A DNA stretch of 64,000 bases from Psychrobacter aquimaris (GTDB taxonomy: Bacteria; Pseudomonadota; Gammaproteobacteria; Pseudomonadales; Moraxellaceae). Below, piece after piece: positions 49,316 to 60,230 of this stretch. The stretch spans positions 56,659 to 120,658 of the forward strand of contig NZ_JABASR010000013.1 of the NCBI RefSeq assembly GCF_016107525.1, given 5' to 3'. The position numbers were made by a program, and so were the translations under genes. Under the pieces are notes generated by a model. That model saw only the letters and a list, made by a program, of their open reading frames with translations. It was not told the origin of the DNA and searched no databases. Positions within the stretch are counted from its first letter, which is position 1. Each line of letters begins with the position of its first letter.

Positions 49316-51313
49316 ATGAATACCAGAGATCCCAGTCCTAATACCGCAGCAGATGTCCCGTTAATGCAGGTCAAAGGACTAATCAGAGAGTTTAAAGCTG
49401 GTGAACAAACCATTCGCGTGCTTCATGATATCAACCTGACCATCAATCAAGGCGAGATGGTCGCTATCATCGGTCAATCAGGCTCTGGCAAATCGACCTT
49501 AATGAATATCTTAGGCTGTTTGGATCAAGCCACTGCTGGCGAATACAAAATATATGGACAATCAGTCAATCGCTTAGATGCAGATGAGCTGGCCAAACTA
49601 CGCCGTGAGCATTTCGGCTTTATTTTTCAGCGCTACCATTTGCTTGGTGATATCAGCGCCCGAGACAACGTTTCTGTTCCTGCGGTCTATGCGGGAATGG
49701 ATGGGCAAACACGCAGCGAGCGTGCCGAAAAATTATTAGCAGACTTAGGCTTGGCGGATAAAGTTAATAACCGTCCTAATCAGCTCTCAGGTGGACAGCA
49801 GCAGCGTGTTTCTATTGCACGCGCCCTAATGAACGGTGGCGACATTATCTTAGCTGATGAGCCAACAGGTGCGCTTGATAGTAAGTCCGGCGAAGATGTA
49901 ATGAAAATATTGCATGATCTAAACGCCCAAGGTCATACCATCATCATGGTCACTCATGATCCCAAACTTGCCGCACAAGCCGAGCGCGTGATTGAGCTAA
50001 AAGATGGCTATGTCATTGCTGATTATAAAAACGATCATTATCAGCAAACCCATGTGCAGCCCGAGCCTATCTTAGACAACAATCGTAAAAGTGCCCTTAG
50101 TAGTTTTATTGACCGTTTATTTGAAGCGTTCAAAATGTCATTGCTGGCGATGCGCGCCCATAAAATGCGTACTTTATTGACCATGCTTGGTATCATTATC
50201 GGTATTGCCTCCGTCGTCTCCGTCGTCGGTCTTGGCAAAGGCTCACAAGCGCAAATTCTGAGTAATATCAGCTCGCTTGGCACTAACACTATTACTGTCA
50301 GTGATGGTTACCCTTACGGCGACCCAAGACGTCAGTACAACGATGATAATTTGACACCGCAAGACGCTCAAGCAGTCGCCGACCAACCTTATGTCCTCAG
50401 TGTCAGTCCGCAGCTCGATAGCAATATGAATGTACGTTATCGCAATATACAAGAAGCCGCTAGTGTCAGCGGTGTGGGCAAAGACTACCTGAGTGTCAGT
50501 GGTGAGAAGCTCATTCAAGGTCAAGGCTTCGATGAGCAAAGTATTTTACGCCGTACTCAAGATATTATTATTGATGACAATGCGAAAAAAACTTTTTTTC
50601 CGGACAATGCCAATCCCATTGGCGAAGTATTGCTGATCGGTAGCGTACCGGGACGGGTGATCGGTGTCCTTGCGCCCAATGACAGTGGATTTAGTCGAAA
50701 TGTCGACACGCCGACGTTATATATGCCCTACACCACCATGATGTCCCGTATCAAAGGCGGCTCCCATATCGAGAGCTTTGTCGCCTTGATCGATGACAAT
50801 ATCTCTTCTTCAGCCGCCGAGTCAGCCATTTCACAACTAATGGAAAGCCGCCACGGTACCGATGACTTTCGTATCCGCAATTCAGACTCTATTCGCCAAA
50901 CCATCGAATCCACCACCACAGCCATGACGTTATTAATTTCATCGATTGCCATTATCTCTTTAGTCGTCGGCGGTATCGGTGTGATGAATATCATGCTGGT
51001 ATCAGTCACTGAGCGCACCAATGAGATTGGTGTACGCATGGCCGTTGGTGCACGCCAAAGCGATATCATGCAGCAATTTTTGATTGAAGCGGTTCTCGTC
51101 TGTATTTTAGGAGGCTTACTGGGGATTGGACTGGCATTTGCCATTGGTGAGTTAATCAATCGCATCGGCGGTGATAGTTTCAAAGTGATTTACTCACCCA
51201 CCTCTATCATTGCAGCTTTTGTTTGCTCAACACTCATTGGTGTCGTTTTCGGCTTTTTACCAGCACGTAACGCCGCCAAACTGGATCCTGTTGAAGCGCT
51301 TTCTAGAGACTAA
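49316..51313 (+). CDS. macB: MacB-type ABC transporter, ATP-binding and permease in one chain
   Basis: The 665-residue protein has an N-terminal nucleotide-binding domain: Walker [19 protein letters not shown]-loop FIFQRYHLL, signature [17 protein letters not shown], Walker [15 protein letters not shown]-loop MVTHDPK. A membrane span (~290) is followed by a large periplasmic domain (~315-535) and three C-terminal spans with the FtsX-like [20 protein letters not shown]. The non-canonical mechanotransmission topology is that of MacB (E. coli 648 residues). It pairs with the preceding macA. Confidence 0.95.
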   Translation: MNTRDPSPNTAADVPLMQVKGLIREFKAGEQTIRVLHDINLTINQGEMVAIIGQSGSGKSTLMNILGCLDQATAGEYKIYGQSVNRLDADELAKLRREHFGFIFQRYHLLGDISARDNVSVPAVYAGMDGQTRSERAEKLLADLGLADKVNNRPNQLSGGQQQRVSIARALMNGGDIILADEPTGALDSKSGEDVMKILHDLNAQGHTIIMVTHDPKLAAQAERVIELKDGYVIADYKNDHYQQTHVQPEPILDNNRKSALSSFIDRLFEAFKMSLLAMRAHKMRTLLTMLGIIIGIASVVSVVGLGKGSQAQILSNISSLGTNTITVSDGYPYGDPRRQYNDDNLTPQDAQAVADQPYVLSVSPQLDSNMNVRYRNIQEAASVSGVGKDYLSVSGEKLIQGQGFDEQSILRRTQDIIIDDNAKKTFFPDNANPIGEVLLIGSVPGRVIGVLAPNDSGFSRNVDTPTLYMPYTTMMSRIKGGSHIESFVALIDDNISSSAAESAISQLMESRHGTDDFRIRNSDSIRQTIESTTTAMTLLISSIAIISLVVGGIGVMNIMLVSVTERTNEIGVRMAVGARQSDIMQQFLIEAVLVCILGGLLGIGLAFAIGELINRIGGDSFKVIYSPTSIIAAFVCSTLIGVVFGFLPARNAAKLDPVEALSRD

Positions 51314-51651
51314 CTAGCGATAATCCCCACATTCAGTCAAAAATTAAGCCCTTAAAACGGATATTATGCTGAAATTATAAAAAAATAGTGATTTTTACCT
51401 TATATTTGCACTTTTTTCGTCATATGGGGTTGTAATTGTCATAATTATATATATAATGTGCTCTCACGTTTAGGGATAGAAATTATTTAAACGTTGAAAC
51501 AAACTTAATGCCTCTTTTAATGTTAGTTACATCAATATTAAAAATTTTAAGTTTAAAGACATTTTTTAAATGTCTAGTTTTATTAAATTTCCCTTTAAGG
51601 AAGTTTATCTTGCGAAGCTAAAATTGTAATACAATTTTTTAATGCTTTTCA
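51314..51651. other. macB-tRNA spacer with candidate tRNA promoter
   Basis: No gene. A promoter candidate reads TTGTAA (51430-51435), 16 bp, TATAAT (51452-51457). An AGACATTT/AAATGTCT hairpin followed by AGTTTTATT (51557-51584) could be a weak terminator. The rest is AT-rich. Confidence 0.45.
51430..51457 (+). promoter_or_regulatory. candidate sigma-70 promoter for the tRNA-Lys pair
   Basis: TTGTAA and TATAAT with a 16-bp spacer lie about 195 bp upstream of the first tRNA. The perfect -10 is the main support; distance makes the assignment tentative. Confidence 0.4.
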
Positions 51652-51727
51652 GGGCCGATAGCTCAGTTGGTAGAGCAGTTGACTTTTAATCAATTGGTCC
51701 CGCGTTCGAGTCGCGGTCGGCCCACCA
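51652..51727 (+). tRNA. tRNA-Lys(UUU), copy 1
   Basis: A 76-nt cloverleaf with 7-bp acceptor stem GGGCCGA/TCGGCCC, D-arm containing AGCTCAGTTGGTAGAGC, anticodon loop CTTTTAA (anticodon TTT), T-arm with GTTCGAGTC, and an encoded 3' CCA. Identical to the second copy 160 bp downstream. Confidence 0.97.
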
Positions 51728-51887
51728 TATTTAGTAGTATGCTTGTTGTGTACATTGCCCTATCAGGCATAGGCATAATAAGTAACAAGGTTTAAGAAGC
51801 TTTCTTTTAGAAAACTTCACCGAATTTACGAACATGTAAATTCACTTGCAGAGTTAAAAAAGCAATGCTTTTTTTATACGCTCTTCA

Positions 51888-51963
51888 GGGCCGATAGCTC
51901 AGTTGGTAGAGCAGTTGACTTTTAATCAATTGGTCCCGCGTTCGAGTCGCGGTCGGCCCACCA
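51888..51963 (+). tRNA. tRNA-Lys(UUU), copy 2
   Basis: The sequence is identical over 76 nt to the first copy, including the encoded CCA. The bases just outside the gene are also shared (TTCA upstream, TATTTAG downstream), indicating a recent local duplication. It is followed by a terminator. Confidence 0.97.
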
Positions 51964-51973
51964 TATTTAGAAA

Positions 51974-52012
51974 CCCAGTCATTATATTGCATAGTGACTG
52001 GGATTTTTTTTG
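51974..52012 (+). terminator. intrinsic terminator after tRNA-Lys
   Basis: CCCAGTCA and TGACTGGG form the stem and are followed by eight T residues. It lies 10 bp after the second tRNA. Confidence 0.88.
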
Positions 52013-52026
52013 TTTAAAATTTCACT

Positions 52027-52815
52027 TTATTTTTTACGGTTTCGTTTAAAAATAGTGAAATCAGCATCTTTTCGCCATAGCAGCTTATGCTTAATGGTGT
52101 CTTTAATCGTACGCGGATGCTTAGGTGCTTGCATAATCAGCATATCAAAAGTTGCTTCATCTATTGCCAACTCACATCCGTGTGCCATCATAACCATAGA
52201 GGGTTTTAACGCCTTTATTCTTTGTAGTGACTGAATATAGACTTTAGGATCATAAATAGGAAAAGGTGCCACGAACTTATGACGCAGTTTGATAATTAAA
52301 TCTGCCGTATAGACTTGCCGACTTGGTACATGAAATAAGGACAAATCACGATCTGTATGTCCGGGTGTTTCCAGCACTTGCCATTCATCAAATTTCGGCA
52401 CACTGTCTCCATCTTTAACGGTCATATCAGGCGTAAGATGGGCGGGATAATATAGGTTTTTAAATGGGCGACCTTGACGTCTCGCCACATAATGCGCAAG
52501 ATTTATATCCACAAAATGCATGGCATGCCCACCGATACCGCTATACCATTGACGCTTTTTTTCTGCCGAAACAATGATACACCCCGTCTCTTTTCTAAAC
52601 TGATGAGCGCCGCCTGCATGATCAGGATGCATATGGGTCACCACGACAACTTTTAGATCGCTGATTGGCCGCTGTAAAGTCGTTCTAATATAATCTAACA
52701 CCATCGCTACATCAGGTCGGCAACCACCGTCCAGCAGCATAATTTTATCTGGATATATCGCAAGATAGGTACTTTGGATATATCCATCCAAGCGTACAAT
52801 GTCACATAAACTCAT
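52027..52815 (-). CDS. metallo-beta-lactamase-fold hydrolase
   Basis: The 262-residue soluble protein carries the MBL signature THMHPDHAGGAHQF (~62-75; HxHxDH), the downstream LETPGHTDRDLSLF (His ligand), TADLIIKLRHKF (Asp ligand) and a late AHGCEL His. The dinuclear metal site is thus complete. The substrate is unknown; glyoxalase II, lactonase and other families share this pattern. ATG at 52815 is preferred over one two codons upstream, because AGGGA is then six bases away instead of directly abutting. It converges with the tRNA-Lys pair and follows katE on the same strand at about 250 bp. Confidence 0.85.
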   Translation of the reverse strand: MSLCDIVRLDGYIQSTYLAIYPDKIMLLDGGCRPDVAMVLDYIRTTLQRPISDLKVVVVTHMHPDHAGGAHQFRKETGCIIVSAEKKRQWYSGIGGHAMHFVDINLAHYVARRQGRPFKNLYYPAHLTPDMTVKDGDSVPKFDEWQVLETPGHTDRDLSLFHVPSRQVYTADLIIKLRHKFVAPFPIYDPKVYIQSLQRIKALKPSMVMMAHGCELAIDEATFDMLIMQAPKHPRTIKDTIKHKLLWRKDADFTIFKRNRKK

Positions 52816-52962
52816 TTGCATTCCCTGCCCATAGTTATCTATGGTGATGAGGCTTATTTAATATCATTCATTTTAGTATAGCGCCCGTCACCTCGATTGT
52901 ACGGATTTTGAGTGAACGCTTGTGACTATAAATCGCTTTTTTTATAAAACTCTCAATCAAAA

Positions 52963-52991
52963 CAAAAAACCCAGCACATAGGCTGAGTTTA
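52963..52991 (-). terminator. intrinsic terminator after katE
   Basis: On the minus strand AAACTCAGC pairs with GCTGGGTTT (one G-T), followed by TTTTTGTTTT. It lies about 70 bp beyond the katE stop. Confidence 0.75.
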
Positions 52992-53062
52992 AGGTTAAAC
53001 CATTCATTATTAATGATTGTAGTTAGCGCTATCTATAAGCGAGCTTACCTTTGCTAAGTTAA

Positions 53063-55150
53063 CTAGGCAAGATCACGAACCTTTGGCTCACGCTCCCACA
53101 GACGCGATTTGGCATTTTCAATAAAAGCATCCAAATCAGCTAGTGGCGTGACAAAGGCGTCTTTTTCAATGGGCAGCTTACTTAAGATAAATTCATCGGT
53201 CGCCCCGCAATAAGCAATCGCTTTGCAATGTCCATAAGCATCATTGAACCAATCTAGCGCTGAGCTGTCCTTTGCCAGCTTCTTAGCTTGCTCTGGCATA
53301 ATGATACTAACGACAGCATCAAACATCACTGACGGACCACCAGCGAGACGCTCATCTGCTTGTATGCGGGTATCATCATCTAAGACGACTTCTTTATTGG
53401 GTGCAACGATTTTCACGCTAGCACCCTGCACTTTTGCCGCCTCTTCGAACTTTTTAATTTCACTATGCTTGGAGCCTTCAGCGACCAAGATACCAATCAA
53501 ACGCCCTTGTAGACTCTTAGGAGTCAAACCAATCGTTTGTACTGCTTTCGATGTCGCCATATCTTGTACGGGAGCTGCAGCGTCGGCTGGTGCTGGTAAT
53601 TCCATACCAAGCGCTTTGGCTACACGATTTGCCAAGTCTTCATCGATATGCGGCAGATGACTCAGCATACGAGTACGTACATGTGCCGTATCTACTTTAC
53701 CAAGCTCAAATGCATAGGCAGACGCAATATGTGCTTGCTCAGCTGGCGTCTGGCTACGATAAAACATACGCGGTTGACTATAATGATCGGCGAAGCTTTC
53801 TGCACGCACGCGACCTTTCACACCATCATCTAACTGCTCATGAAATGACTCAAAGCCGCGTTTGGCGCTTTCACGTGGACGCGTTGGATCTAAGCTTTGT
53901 GGTTCATAGAGCACACGCGTCTTAGGCACTTGCATCTGCATATGTCCATCTTGCTGATTGTTAGCAAACGGGCATTTTGGCGCATTAATTGGAATTTGGG
54001 CAAAGTTAGGCGAACCTAAACGTGATAACTGCGTATCTAGATAACTGAACAGACGACCTTGTAATAATGGATCGTTACTGAAGTCGATACCTGGTGGCAA
54101 GTGTGATGGACAGAACGCCACTTGCTCCGTTTCTGCAAAGAAATTATCGGGATAGCGATTAAGCACCATTTTACCCACGACTTTCACTGGCACCATCTCT
54201 TCTGGAATCAGCTTAGTAGCGTCTAAATGATCAAATGGAAATTCATTCGCTTCCTCTTCAGTAAATAACTGTACGCCAAACTCCCACTCAGGATAGTCGC
54301 CATTATTAATGGATTCAAACAAATCACGGCGATGATAATCAGGGTCAGCGCCTGAGATTTTCACCGCCTCATCCCACGTGGTTGATTGTACACCGAGTAC
54401 AGGCTTCCAATGGAAACGTACAAAGGTACTCTTGCCTTCTTTGTTAATTAAACGATAGCTATGAATACCAAAGCCTTCCATCATACGTAAACTGCGTGGT
54501 AGTCCACGGTCACTCATCAGCCAAATTAAATTATGCATGGTCTCAGGACTTAATGACACAAAGTCCCAAAATGTATCGTGGGCAGAAGCGGCTTGCGGAA
54601 AGCCACGATCAGGTTCTGGTTTGACCGCATGGATCAGATCTGGAAACTTCATCGCATCTTGAATAAAGAAAATCGGCATGTTGTTACCAACAATGTCCCA
54701 ATTACCTTCTTCGGTATAAATTTTTACAGCAAAACCACGGACATCACGTGGTGTATCTTTTGAGCCTTTGTTACCTGCAACGGTAGAAAAGCGGGTAAAT
54801 AAAGGCGTCTGCTTACCGGTTTCAGTCAAAATTTTGGCAGTAGTATATTTTTCGAGCGACTCAGTCAGTTCAAAATAACCGTGTGCAGCACTACCACGCG
54901 CATGAACGATACGCTCAGGAATACGCTCATGATCAAAATGATGAATCTTTTCGCGTAATACAAAGTCTTCTAACAAGGTTGGCCCACGTGTGCCTGCTTT
55001 TAGAGAGTTTTGATTGTCAGAGATGGCGACACCTTGTTGGGTCGTCAGCACTTTAGTGTCATCCCCTGCGCGCTGATGAGTCTCACCGCCATTGCCACGT
55101 TCGGTATTCATATTATTAGCGGGGTCCGTATGATCTAAATTCTTATTCAT
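53063..55150 (-). CDS. katE: large-subunit catalase (HPII type)
   Basis: This haem catalase disproportionates H2O2. The 695-residue chain is the large-subunit clade with an extra C-terminal flavodoxin/DJ-1-like domain (~555-690: [20 protein letters not shown]). Catalytic features: the distal His in [15 protein letters not shown], Asn in [26 protein letters not shown], and the haem-ligating Tyr in [15 protein letters not shown]. It is a little shorter than E. coli HPII (753) at the N-terminus. AGGATATATT precedes the ATG. It is monocistronic. The neighbouring osmC-like and ppc genes are too far away for a shared unit. Confidence 0.96.
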   Translation of the reverse strand: MNKNLDHTDPANNMNTERGNGGETHQRAGDDTKVLTTQQGVAISDNQNSLKAGTRGPTLLEDFVLREKIHHFDHERIPERIVHARGSAAHGYFELTESLEKYTTAKILTETGKQTPLFTRFSTVAGNKGSKDTPRDVRGFAVKIYTEEGNWDIVGNNMPIFFIQDAMKFPDLIHAVKPEPDRGFPQAASAHDTFWDFVSLSPETMHNLIWLMSDRGLPRSLRMMEGFGIHSYRLINKEGKSTFVRFHWKPVLGVQSTTWDEAVKISGADPDYHRRDLFESINNGDYPEWEFGVQLFTEEEANEFPFDHLDATKLIPEEMVPVKVVGKMVLNRYPDNFFAETEQVAFCPSHLPPGIDFSNDPLLQGRLFSYLDTQLSRLGSPNFAQIPINAPKCPFANNQQDGHMQMQVPKTRVLYEPQSLDPTRPRESAKRGFESFHEQLDDGVKGRVRAESFADHYSQPRMFYRSQTPAEQAHIASAYAFELGKVDTAHVRTRMLSHLPHIDEDLANRVAKALGMELPAPADAAAPVQDMATSKAVQTIGLTPKSLQGRLIGILVAEGSKHSEIKKFEEAAKVQGASVKIVAPNKEVVLDDDTRIQADERLAGGPSVMFDAVVSIIMPEQAKKLAKDSSALDWFNDAYGHCKAIAYCGATDEFILSKLPIEKDAFVTPLADLDAFIENAKSRLWEREPKVRDLA

Positions 55151-55690
55151 AATATATCCTAGCTGATGAGTAAAATGGGCTTCAATGAGACCATTAAAAA
55201 AGAGCCGACACAGTATTTATATCCTTGGAGATTCGTAGTGACTTCGATAGTGACTTCAACTGTCGCTTAGTAGTCTGTGTCTTGGCAATGCTTATTATTA
55301 AAGCGGTTAATGATTAAAAATCATGCTCACCGATCATATTACTCAAAAAATCAGCCATTTACGTCACATATATCGTTAAGCGTGTTGATATTTAGTTAAA
55401 GTAGATACCACTAAAATTTTCGATATTTTGCATTCTAACCTTATTGATAATCGATTGTTGTAATATGGATATTCTTTAAGGTATGCTTTAAACAGGATGA
55501 TAGTTGAAGAAGTCTACAATCGAGACAAGGCACTCGAGCGCAGATTGTAATTGTATAAGTATTACATCTAGCGAGAATGGCACAGTAACGATTTGGCATT
55601 TCTTTGACTATATCTGTCGATGATAAATAAATGGACATTATTTTTAGCCACCTATTTATCTTTTTTTATGACACTTGGAGGCTATCTATT
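55151..55690. other. divergent spacer between katE and the dienelactone-hydrolase gene
   Basis: No credible gene. A TAGTGACTTC direct repeat occurs around 55236 and 55250. Promoters for both flanking genes must lie here, but no box was convincing. No OxyR-type site was recognised by eye. Confidence 0.4.
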
Positions 55691-56506
55691 ATGTTATTTA
55701 CGTCGTTGACCACATCTGATTTATCATCTGTTCTTCCCTCTAAAAGCCTCTATCGCTCATTAGCACTTGGAACCTCATTAGGTCTAATGGCACTCACTTT
55801 TAGTCAAACGGCTGCCGCCATTACGACCAAAAACATTACCTATACCGTGGATGATCAAGCATACGAAGGCTATTACGCCAAAGCTGACAAAGCTAATGCG
55901 CCTTTTATCCTACTCATTCATGATTGGGATGGATTGACAGACTATGAGCGCAAACGTGCTGATATGTTAGCGACTGAAGGCTACAACGTATTGGCAGCAG
56001 ACATGTTTGGGCAAGGTGTTCGCCCCACCTCTATTGAAGAAAATAAACGCTTAACTGGGGAACTGTATGACGACCGCAGCAAAATGCGACGCTTGCTAGA
56101 AGGTGCATTAAATGCTGGACGACTGCAAGGTAATGACGTGCGTGAAGGCGTTACCATGGGGTATTGTTTTGGCGGTACGGTTGCTCTGGAGCTAGCGCGT
56201 TCAGGTTTCCCGCAAAAAGCATTTGTGCCCTTCCACGGTGCCTTTGATATCCCAACGGGTCAAAGTTATGACCAGACGACTGGGGAAATCTTAGTATTCC
56301 ACGGCTCTGCTGATGAGTCTGTATCCCTAGAGAGCTTCGCGACTTTGGGTAAGACATTAGAAGCCGCTAAAGTACCGCATGAGATGGTGACATACAGTGG
56401 CGCGCCACACGCCTTTAGCGTATTTGGGAGTGATAGATATGATGCACGTGCCGATGAGCGCTCGTGGAAACGCTATTTGGATTTTTTAACAGATGAATAT
56501 AAATAA
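55691..56506 (+). CDS. secreted dienelactone hydrolase family protein
   Basis: The 271-residue alpha/beta hydrolase has an N-terminal signal-like region (~18-43: hydrophobic LALGTSLGLMALTF ending TAAA) suggesting export to the periplasm. The catalytic triad of the family is visible: Cys in MGYCFGGTVALE, Asp in VFHGSADESV, and His in SGAPHAFSVF. The oxyanion-region LLIHDWDGLTDYE is also conserved. GGAGG lies nine bases before the ATG at 55691; an upstream in-frame ATG (55631) adds 20 hydrophobic residues and has no such site. The natural substrate is unknown. Confidence 0.88.
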   Translation: MLFTSLTTSDLSSVLPSKSLYRSLALGTSLGLMALTFSQTAAAITTKNITYTVDDQAYEGYYAKADKANAPFILLIHDWDGLTDYERKRADMLATEGYNVLAADMFGQGVRPTSIEENKRLTGELYDDRSKMRRLLEGALNAGRLQGNDVREGVTMGYCFGGTVALELARSGFPQKAFVPFHGAFDIPTGQSYDQTTGEILVFHGSADESVSLESFATLGKTLEAAKVPHEMVTYSGAPHAFSVFGSDRYDARADERSWKRYLDFLTDEYK

Positions 56507-56600
56507 CTTTAATTCGTATTTTATAAGAACAGCGACCCTTATTCATTAACCAGCCTACCTCATTGATAAATGAGTCGATTAGAAGCCAAGGAAGCCAGTT

Positions 56601-59390
56601 ATGTTATTGAAGAACGACGTATTACGTGCACGTGTTAGATTGTTAGGCGCATTTTTAGGTGAGGCCATTTCTCGCCAATCTGGGGAGGACACCTTACGTA
56701 CTATTGAAACATTACGTAAAGGCTTTATTCAGGAGCGCCGCGAGCATAATGAAGCAAACAAGCAACAACTTATTGACCTCATCGCTTCGTTGGACAATCA
56801 AACATTAAAAAACGTCATTCGAGCATTCTCTATTTACTTTTTCCTCGCCAATTTAACCGAAGAAAATTATCTACGTGAGCAGCGCCGTACTATGCGTGCC
56901 CAGTCCAATCAGAGCTGGGAAGGCTCCTTTCGCCGCACCTTGTTAGAATGCCGTGAGCGGCAGATCGAACCTACGCAAATAAAAGAGCTTATTGATCACC
57001 TTAAATTTATTCCTGTTTTTACGGCTCATCCTACCGAAGCCCGTAGACGCACCACCATGAATATCTTGCAGACCCTCTATGAGCATACCGATGCCATGAG
57101 CGACTATCCCGAAGGCAGTCTGGCTTTTATGCAAGCTAAGCAAAAGACGGCAGAAACCATTGACTTGCTGTGGTCATCAGACGAAGTTCGCAGCCGAAAA
57201 CCTCTGGTTTATGATGAAATAAACAACGGCTTACACTATTTTGACGCCAGCTTATTCACTGCCATTCCCAAAGTTTATCGTAATATCAAAGATGCTATTA
57301 TCGATATCTATCCTGAGTTAATCGACTACCCTTTACCCGCCTTTGTCAGTTTTGGCTCTTGGATTGGTGGCGATAGAGATGGCAATCCTTTCGTCACCCA
57401 TGAAACCACTGAAATGGCGGTATTGATGCATGCTAATACCGTGCTACGCCATTACCAAGTATTGGTCAGAAAATTGCGTCGTGAGCTGATTCATAGCGAT
57501 ACTATCGTCGATATCGCTCCAGAGATTTATACCCGTATCAAAGACTACAGCACACTCGATCAAAAAGTCTTTTGCTACAATCCTGATGATTACAATAATG
57601 AGCCGTACCGAAGATTACTATCCATTATTCTGGCTAAAATAAAAGCGACCAACCAGCATATCCAAAGCCAAGGCACAGATGGTGAGGCTGCACAAGATGC
57701 TTACTCAACACCGACGGCCTTGCTAGATGATTTACGACTCATTCGCAAAAGTGTCAATACCCATGACAAGGCGCATGGCGAAGGCTTACTGCTTGATACC
57801 ATTCGCCTAGTCAAAACCTGTGGATTCCATTTGGCCTCGCTGGATATTCGCCAAGATTCAGGATATCACGGCGAAGTCATTGCAGATATTTTTGCTAGCG
57901 CCTCGAATCTGCCCGACTATCGAACACTCAGCGAAACAGAGCGTCAAGAATGGCTAACCCGTTTGCTAGAAAAGCCAGGTGCACCGCTGATTTATAAAGA
58001 CAACTTGAGCGAGCAAACACACGAACAGCTTGCTCTGATGAATTCTGTCGCTAAACTGCGTAAACTGGTTGGCGACGACACTTTTGGTAGCTATGTGATC
58101 TCGATGACCAATAACGCCAGTCAGCTATTAGAGGTGCTGCTACTGATGCGTTTTGCAGGCCTATCGGGTATTGATGAGAACGGACATTTATTTTCCGCCC
58201 TACCGGTTGCGCCGCTGTTTGAAACCATCGAAGATTTAAAAAATATTGATAAGATTATGCCAATGGTGTTGGACAATCGGCTATATCGTGAGCTACTTGA
58301 ACACTCAGGAAACATTCAAGAGATTATGCTCGGCTACTCAGACTCCTCTAAAGATGGCGGCATTATTACCTCCGCTTGGCAGCTGTATAGCGCCCAGCAA
58401 ACCATCACCGATATCGCCAATCAATATGGTATCACCACCCGCCTGTTCCATGGTCGTGGCGGTTCCGTCAGTCGTGGTGGTGGCTCAACCCATCAAGCCA
58501 TTGCCGCGCAGCCTGCTGGCACCTTAAATGGACAAATCAAGTTCACTGAACAAGGCGAAGTGCTCTACGCCAAGTATGCCAATCCAGATACCGCCGTGTT
58601 TGAATTAACCATGGGAATCACTGGTGCCCTAAAAGCCAGCTCGTCACGATTTGTTGAACAACCTAAGCAGCTTGATAGCTATGAAGCCTTGTTTGCTGAT
58701 TTAGCAGATGCAGGCGAACAGCAATATCGAGAGTTAACGGATAATACAGAAGGCTTCTATCAGTTTTATTCTGAAGCCACGCCAGTACAAGAGATTTCAT
58801 TACTCAATATTGGCTCGCGTCCTGCTCACCGTAAAAAAGGACTGCCGAGCAAATCGACGATTCGAGCGATACCCTGGGTATTTGGCTGGTCGTTGGCGCG
58901 CTTTACCCTTCCCGCTTGGTATGGCGTGGGCAGTGCATTAGATAGCGTCAAAAAAGACGAAGCGTTAATGAAAGAAATGAATAAAAACTGGCCGTTTTTC
59001 AATGTTTTTATCAGCAATATCGAAATGGCCTTCACAAAATCTGAGATGAATATCGCCCGTGCATACAGTCAACTGTGTAAAGACGAAAGCTTACGTGAGC
59101 AAGTAATGCAGGCAGTAATTGATGAGCATGAACTGACTCACGCAGGTCTCAACTCCTTGCTAGAACAAGCGTCTTTACTCTCAAACCAACAAGACTTGGC
59201 TCAGTCATTAGAATGGCGTAACGCCTATTTAGACCCCATCAACTATATCCAGATTGAGCTACTCAAACGTATGCGCCAATCCGATAACACTGATAATGAC
59301 AATCTAGAAAATAACGATAGACTTGCTGTCGAAGATGCATTAATTCGTAGTATCAACGCCTTGGCAGCAGGGCTACGCAATACAGGTTAG
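56601..59390 (+). CDS. ppc: phosphoenolpyruvate carboxylase
   Basis: Ppc carboxylates PEP to oxaloacetate, refilling the TCA cycle. The 929-residue protein shows VFTAHPTEARRRT (catalytic His), FGSWIGGDRDGNPFVT, HLASLDIRQDSGYHGE, MLGYSDSSKDGGIITSAW, FHGRGGSVSRGGGSTHQAI and AIPWVFGWSLARFTLP, and ends in the conserved RNTG. It is close to E. coli Ppc (883), with extra residues near 350-370 and at 890-910 (Asp/Asn-rich). AAGGAAG precedes the ATG. It ends in a bidirectional terminator. Confidence 0.97.
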   Translation: MLLKNDVLRARVRLLGAFLGEAISRQSGEDTLRTIETLRKGFIQERREHNEANKQQLIDLIASLDNQTLKNVIRAFSIYFFLANLTEENYLREQRRTMRAQSNQSWEGSFRRTLLECRERQIEPTQIKELIDHLKFIPVFTAHPTEARRRTTMNILQTLYEHTDAMSDYPEGSLAFMQAKQKTAETIDLLWSSDEVRSRKPLVYDEINNGLHYFDASLFTAIPKVYRNIKDAIIDIYPELIDYPLPAFVSFGSWIGGDRDGNPFVTHETTEMAVLMHANTVLRHYQVLVRKLRRELIHSDTIVDIAPEIYTRIKDYSTLDQKVFCYNPDDYNNEPYRRLLSIILAKIKATNQHIQSQGTDGEAAQDAYSTPTALLDDLRLIRKSVNTHDKAHGEGLLLDTIRLVKTCGFHLASLDIRQDSGYHGEVIADIFASASNLPDYRTLSETERQEWLTRLLEKPGAPLIYKDNLSEQTHEQLALMNSVAKLRKLVGDDTFGSYVISMTNNASQLLEVLLLMRFAGLSGIDENGHLFSALPVAPLFETIEDLKNIDKIMPMVLDNRLYRELLEHSGNIQEIMLGYSDSSKDGGIITSAWQLYSAQQTITDIANQYGITTRLFHGRGGSVSRGGGSTHQAIAAQPAGTLNGQIKFTEQGEVLYAKYANPDTAVFELTMGITGALKASSSRFVEQPKQLDSYEALFADLADAGEQQYRELTDNTEGFYQFYSEATPVQEISLLNIGSRPAHRKKGLPSKSTIRAIPWVFGWSLARFTLPAWYGVGSALDSVKKDEALMKEMNKNWPFFNVFISNIEMAFTKSEMNIARAYSQLCKDESLREQVMQAVIDEHELTHAGLNSLLEQASLLSNQQDLAQSLEWRNAYLDPINYIQIELLKRMRQSDNTDNDNLENNDRLAVEDALIRSINALAAGLRNTG

Positions 59391-59432
59391 TATTTATAAA
59401 TAGGTTGGTCTTTACTGATTCAAACTCATATC

Positions 59433-59482
59433 AAAGCTGAGTGGATTCATGGTGTTATCACAGTGAATCCACTCAGCTTTTT
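59433..59482. terminator. bidirectional terminator between ppc and the DUF938 gene
   Basis: The 17-base arms AAAGCTGAGTGGATTCA and TGAATCCACTCAGCTTT form a very stable hairpin followed by further T residues. It separates two convergent genes. Confidence 0.92.
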
Positions 59483-59485
59483 ACG

Positions 59486-60163
59486 TTAATAAAGTTTTAT
59501 AAATACTAATATTTGATTGTTAGATGGCATCGCATGACGCTTACTTAATGTTAAATGATGTGTATTTGCCAAATTTACAATGTCTTCTTTATGACGAATA
59601 CCGCTGTCAGTATTACCTGCTCTCAACATCGCATCAAATCGCTGATTCCCCTCACTGGTATAGTTGCCGTGCTCATTAAATGGGCCATAGACAATCAGCT
59701 TACCATCCACTGGTAATGCATCACCAGCCAATGCAAATAACCGTTCGACCAAAGCCCAACTGATGATATGCAGCGTATTAGCTGTAAATAACGCATCATA
59801 GGGCTTGTCTGAATGATTGCTATCTAAATGACTGCTATTTAAATGAGTATTAACAGGTATCGAATCATGAGCCAAATCAAACGCCAAAGGCAGAGATAGA
59901 TTGGGTGCAGGATAAGCGTTATGCCAAGCTGCTATATAATGGTGATTACTAGTGACATCGCTGGTTTGCCATTTTAAATGTGGCAATTTTGGTGAGAAAT
60001 AAACGCTATGCTGACCCGTTCCAGAGCCAATCTCTAGTACATGCGTAAAGCCTTGTAGCTCGCTTTGCAACACTTCTAGAATAGGCTGCTTGTTGTTCTC
60101 ACACGCTTGCGAAAATGGCAATGCAGCGATATCGACTTGACTGTTTAGATGATCATTTTGCAT
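59486..60163 (-). CDS. DUF938-family methyltransferase-like protein
   Basis: The 225-residue soluble protein has the DUF938 opening PFSQACENNKQPILEVLQ and a class I methyltransferase SAM motif HVLEIGSGTGQHSVYF. It also has TSDVTSNH, TANTLHIISW and the late YGPFNEHGNYTSEGNQRFD. Activity and substrate of this family are not known to me. An HLNSS-HLDSN-H stretch (~118-128) is encoded by two 15-bp tandem repeats. Start at 60163 chosen because GAGGAGAG lies directly upstream; a start eight codons earlier has no site. Confidence 0.87.
   Translation of the reverse strand: MQNDHLNSQVDIAALPFSQACENNKQPILEVLQSELQGFTHVLEIGSGTGQHSVYFSPKLPHLKWQTSDVTSNHHYIAAWHNAYPAPNLSLPLAFDLAHDSIPVNTHLNSSHLDSNHSDKPYDALFTANTLHIISWALVERLFALAGDALPVDGKLIVYGPFNEHGNYTSEGNQRFDAMLRAGNTDSGIRHKEDIVNLANTHHLTLSKRHAMPSNNQILVFIKLY
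59816..59845. repeat. two 15-bp in-frame tandem repeats within the DUF938 gene
   Basis: ATTGCTATCTAAATG is followed directly by ACTGCTATTTAAATG. Read on the coding strand they encode HLNSS and HLDSN. The unit resembles the intergenic repeat at 41126-41170. Confidence 0.7.
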
Positions 60164-60230
60164 TGATACTCTCCTCAGACTACCCATTACGTTTGCAGTA
60201 TATTTCGCAAATCATTGGCAAAATATGCTA

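Noticed and set aside
47870..51313. macAB as an undescribed exporter
   Set aside because: Motifs and topology match the established MacA-MacB family.
51730..51887. Possible small RNA or attenuator between the two tRNAs
   Set aside because: Only a short AAAAAAGC/GCTTTTTT hairpin is present. It is too weak to call.
53063..53560. Separate DJ-1/PfpI gene at the end of katE
   Set aside because: It is in frame with the catalase core and is the normal C-terminal domain of large-subunit catalases.
55441..55638. 65-codon minus-strand frame in the katE spacer
   Set aside because: No ribosome-binding site, Cys-rich random-looking translation, no conserved pattern.
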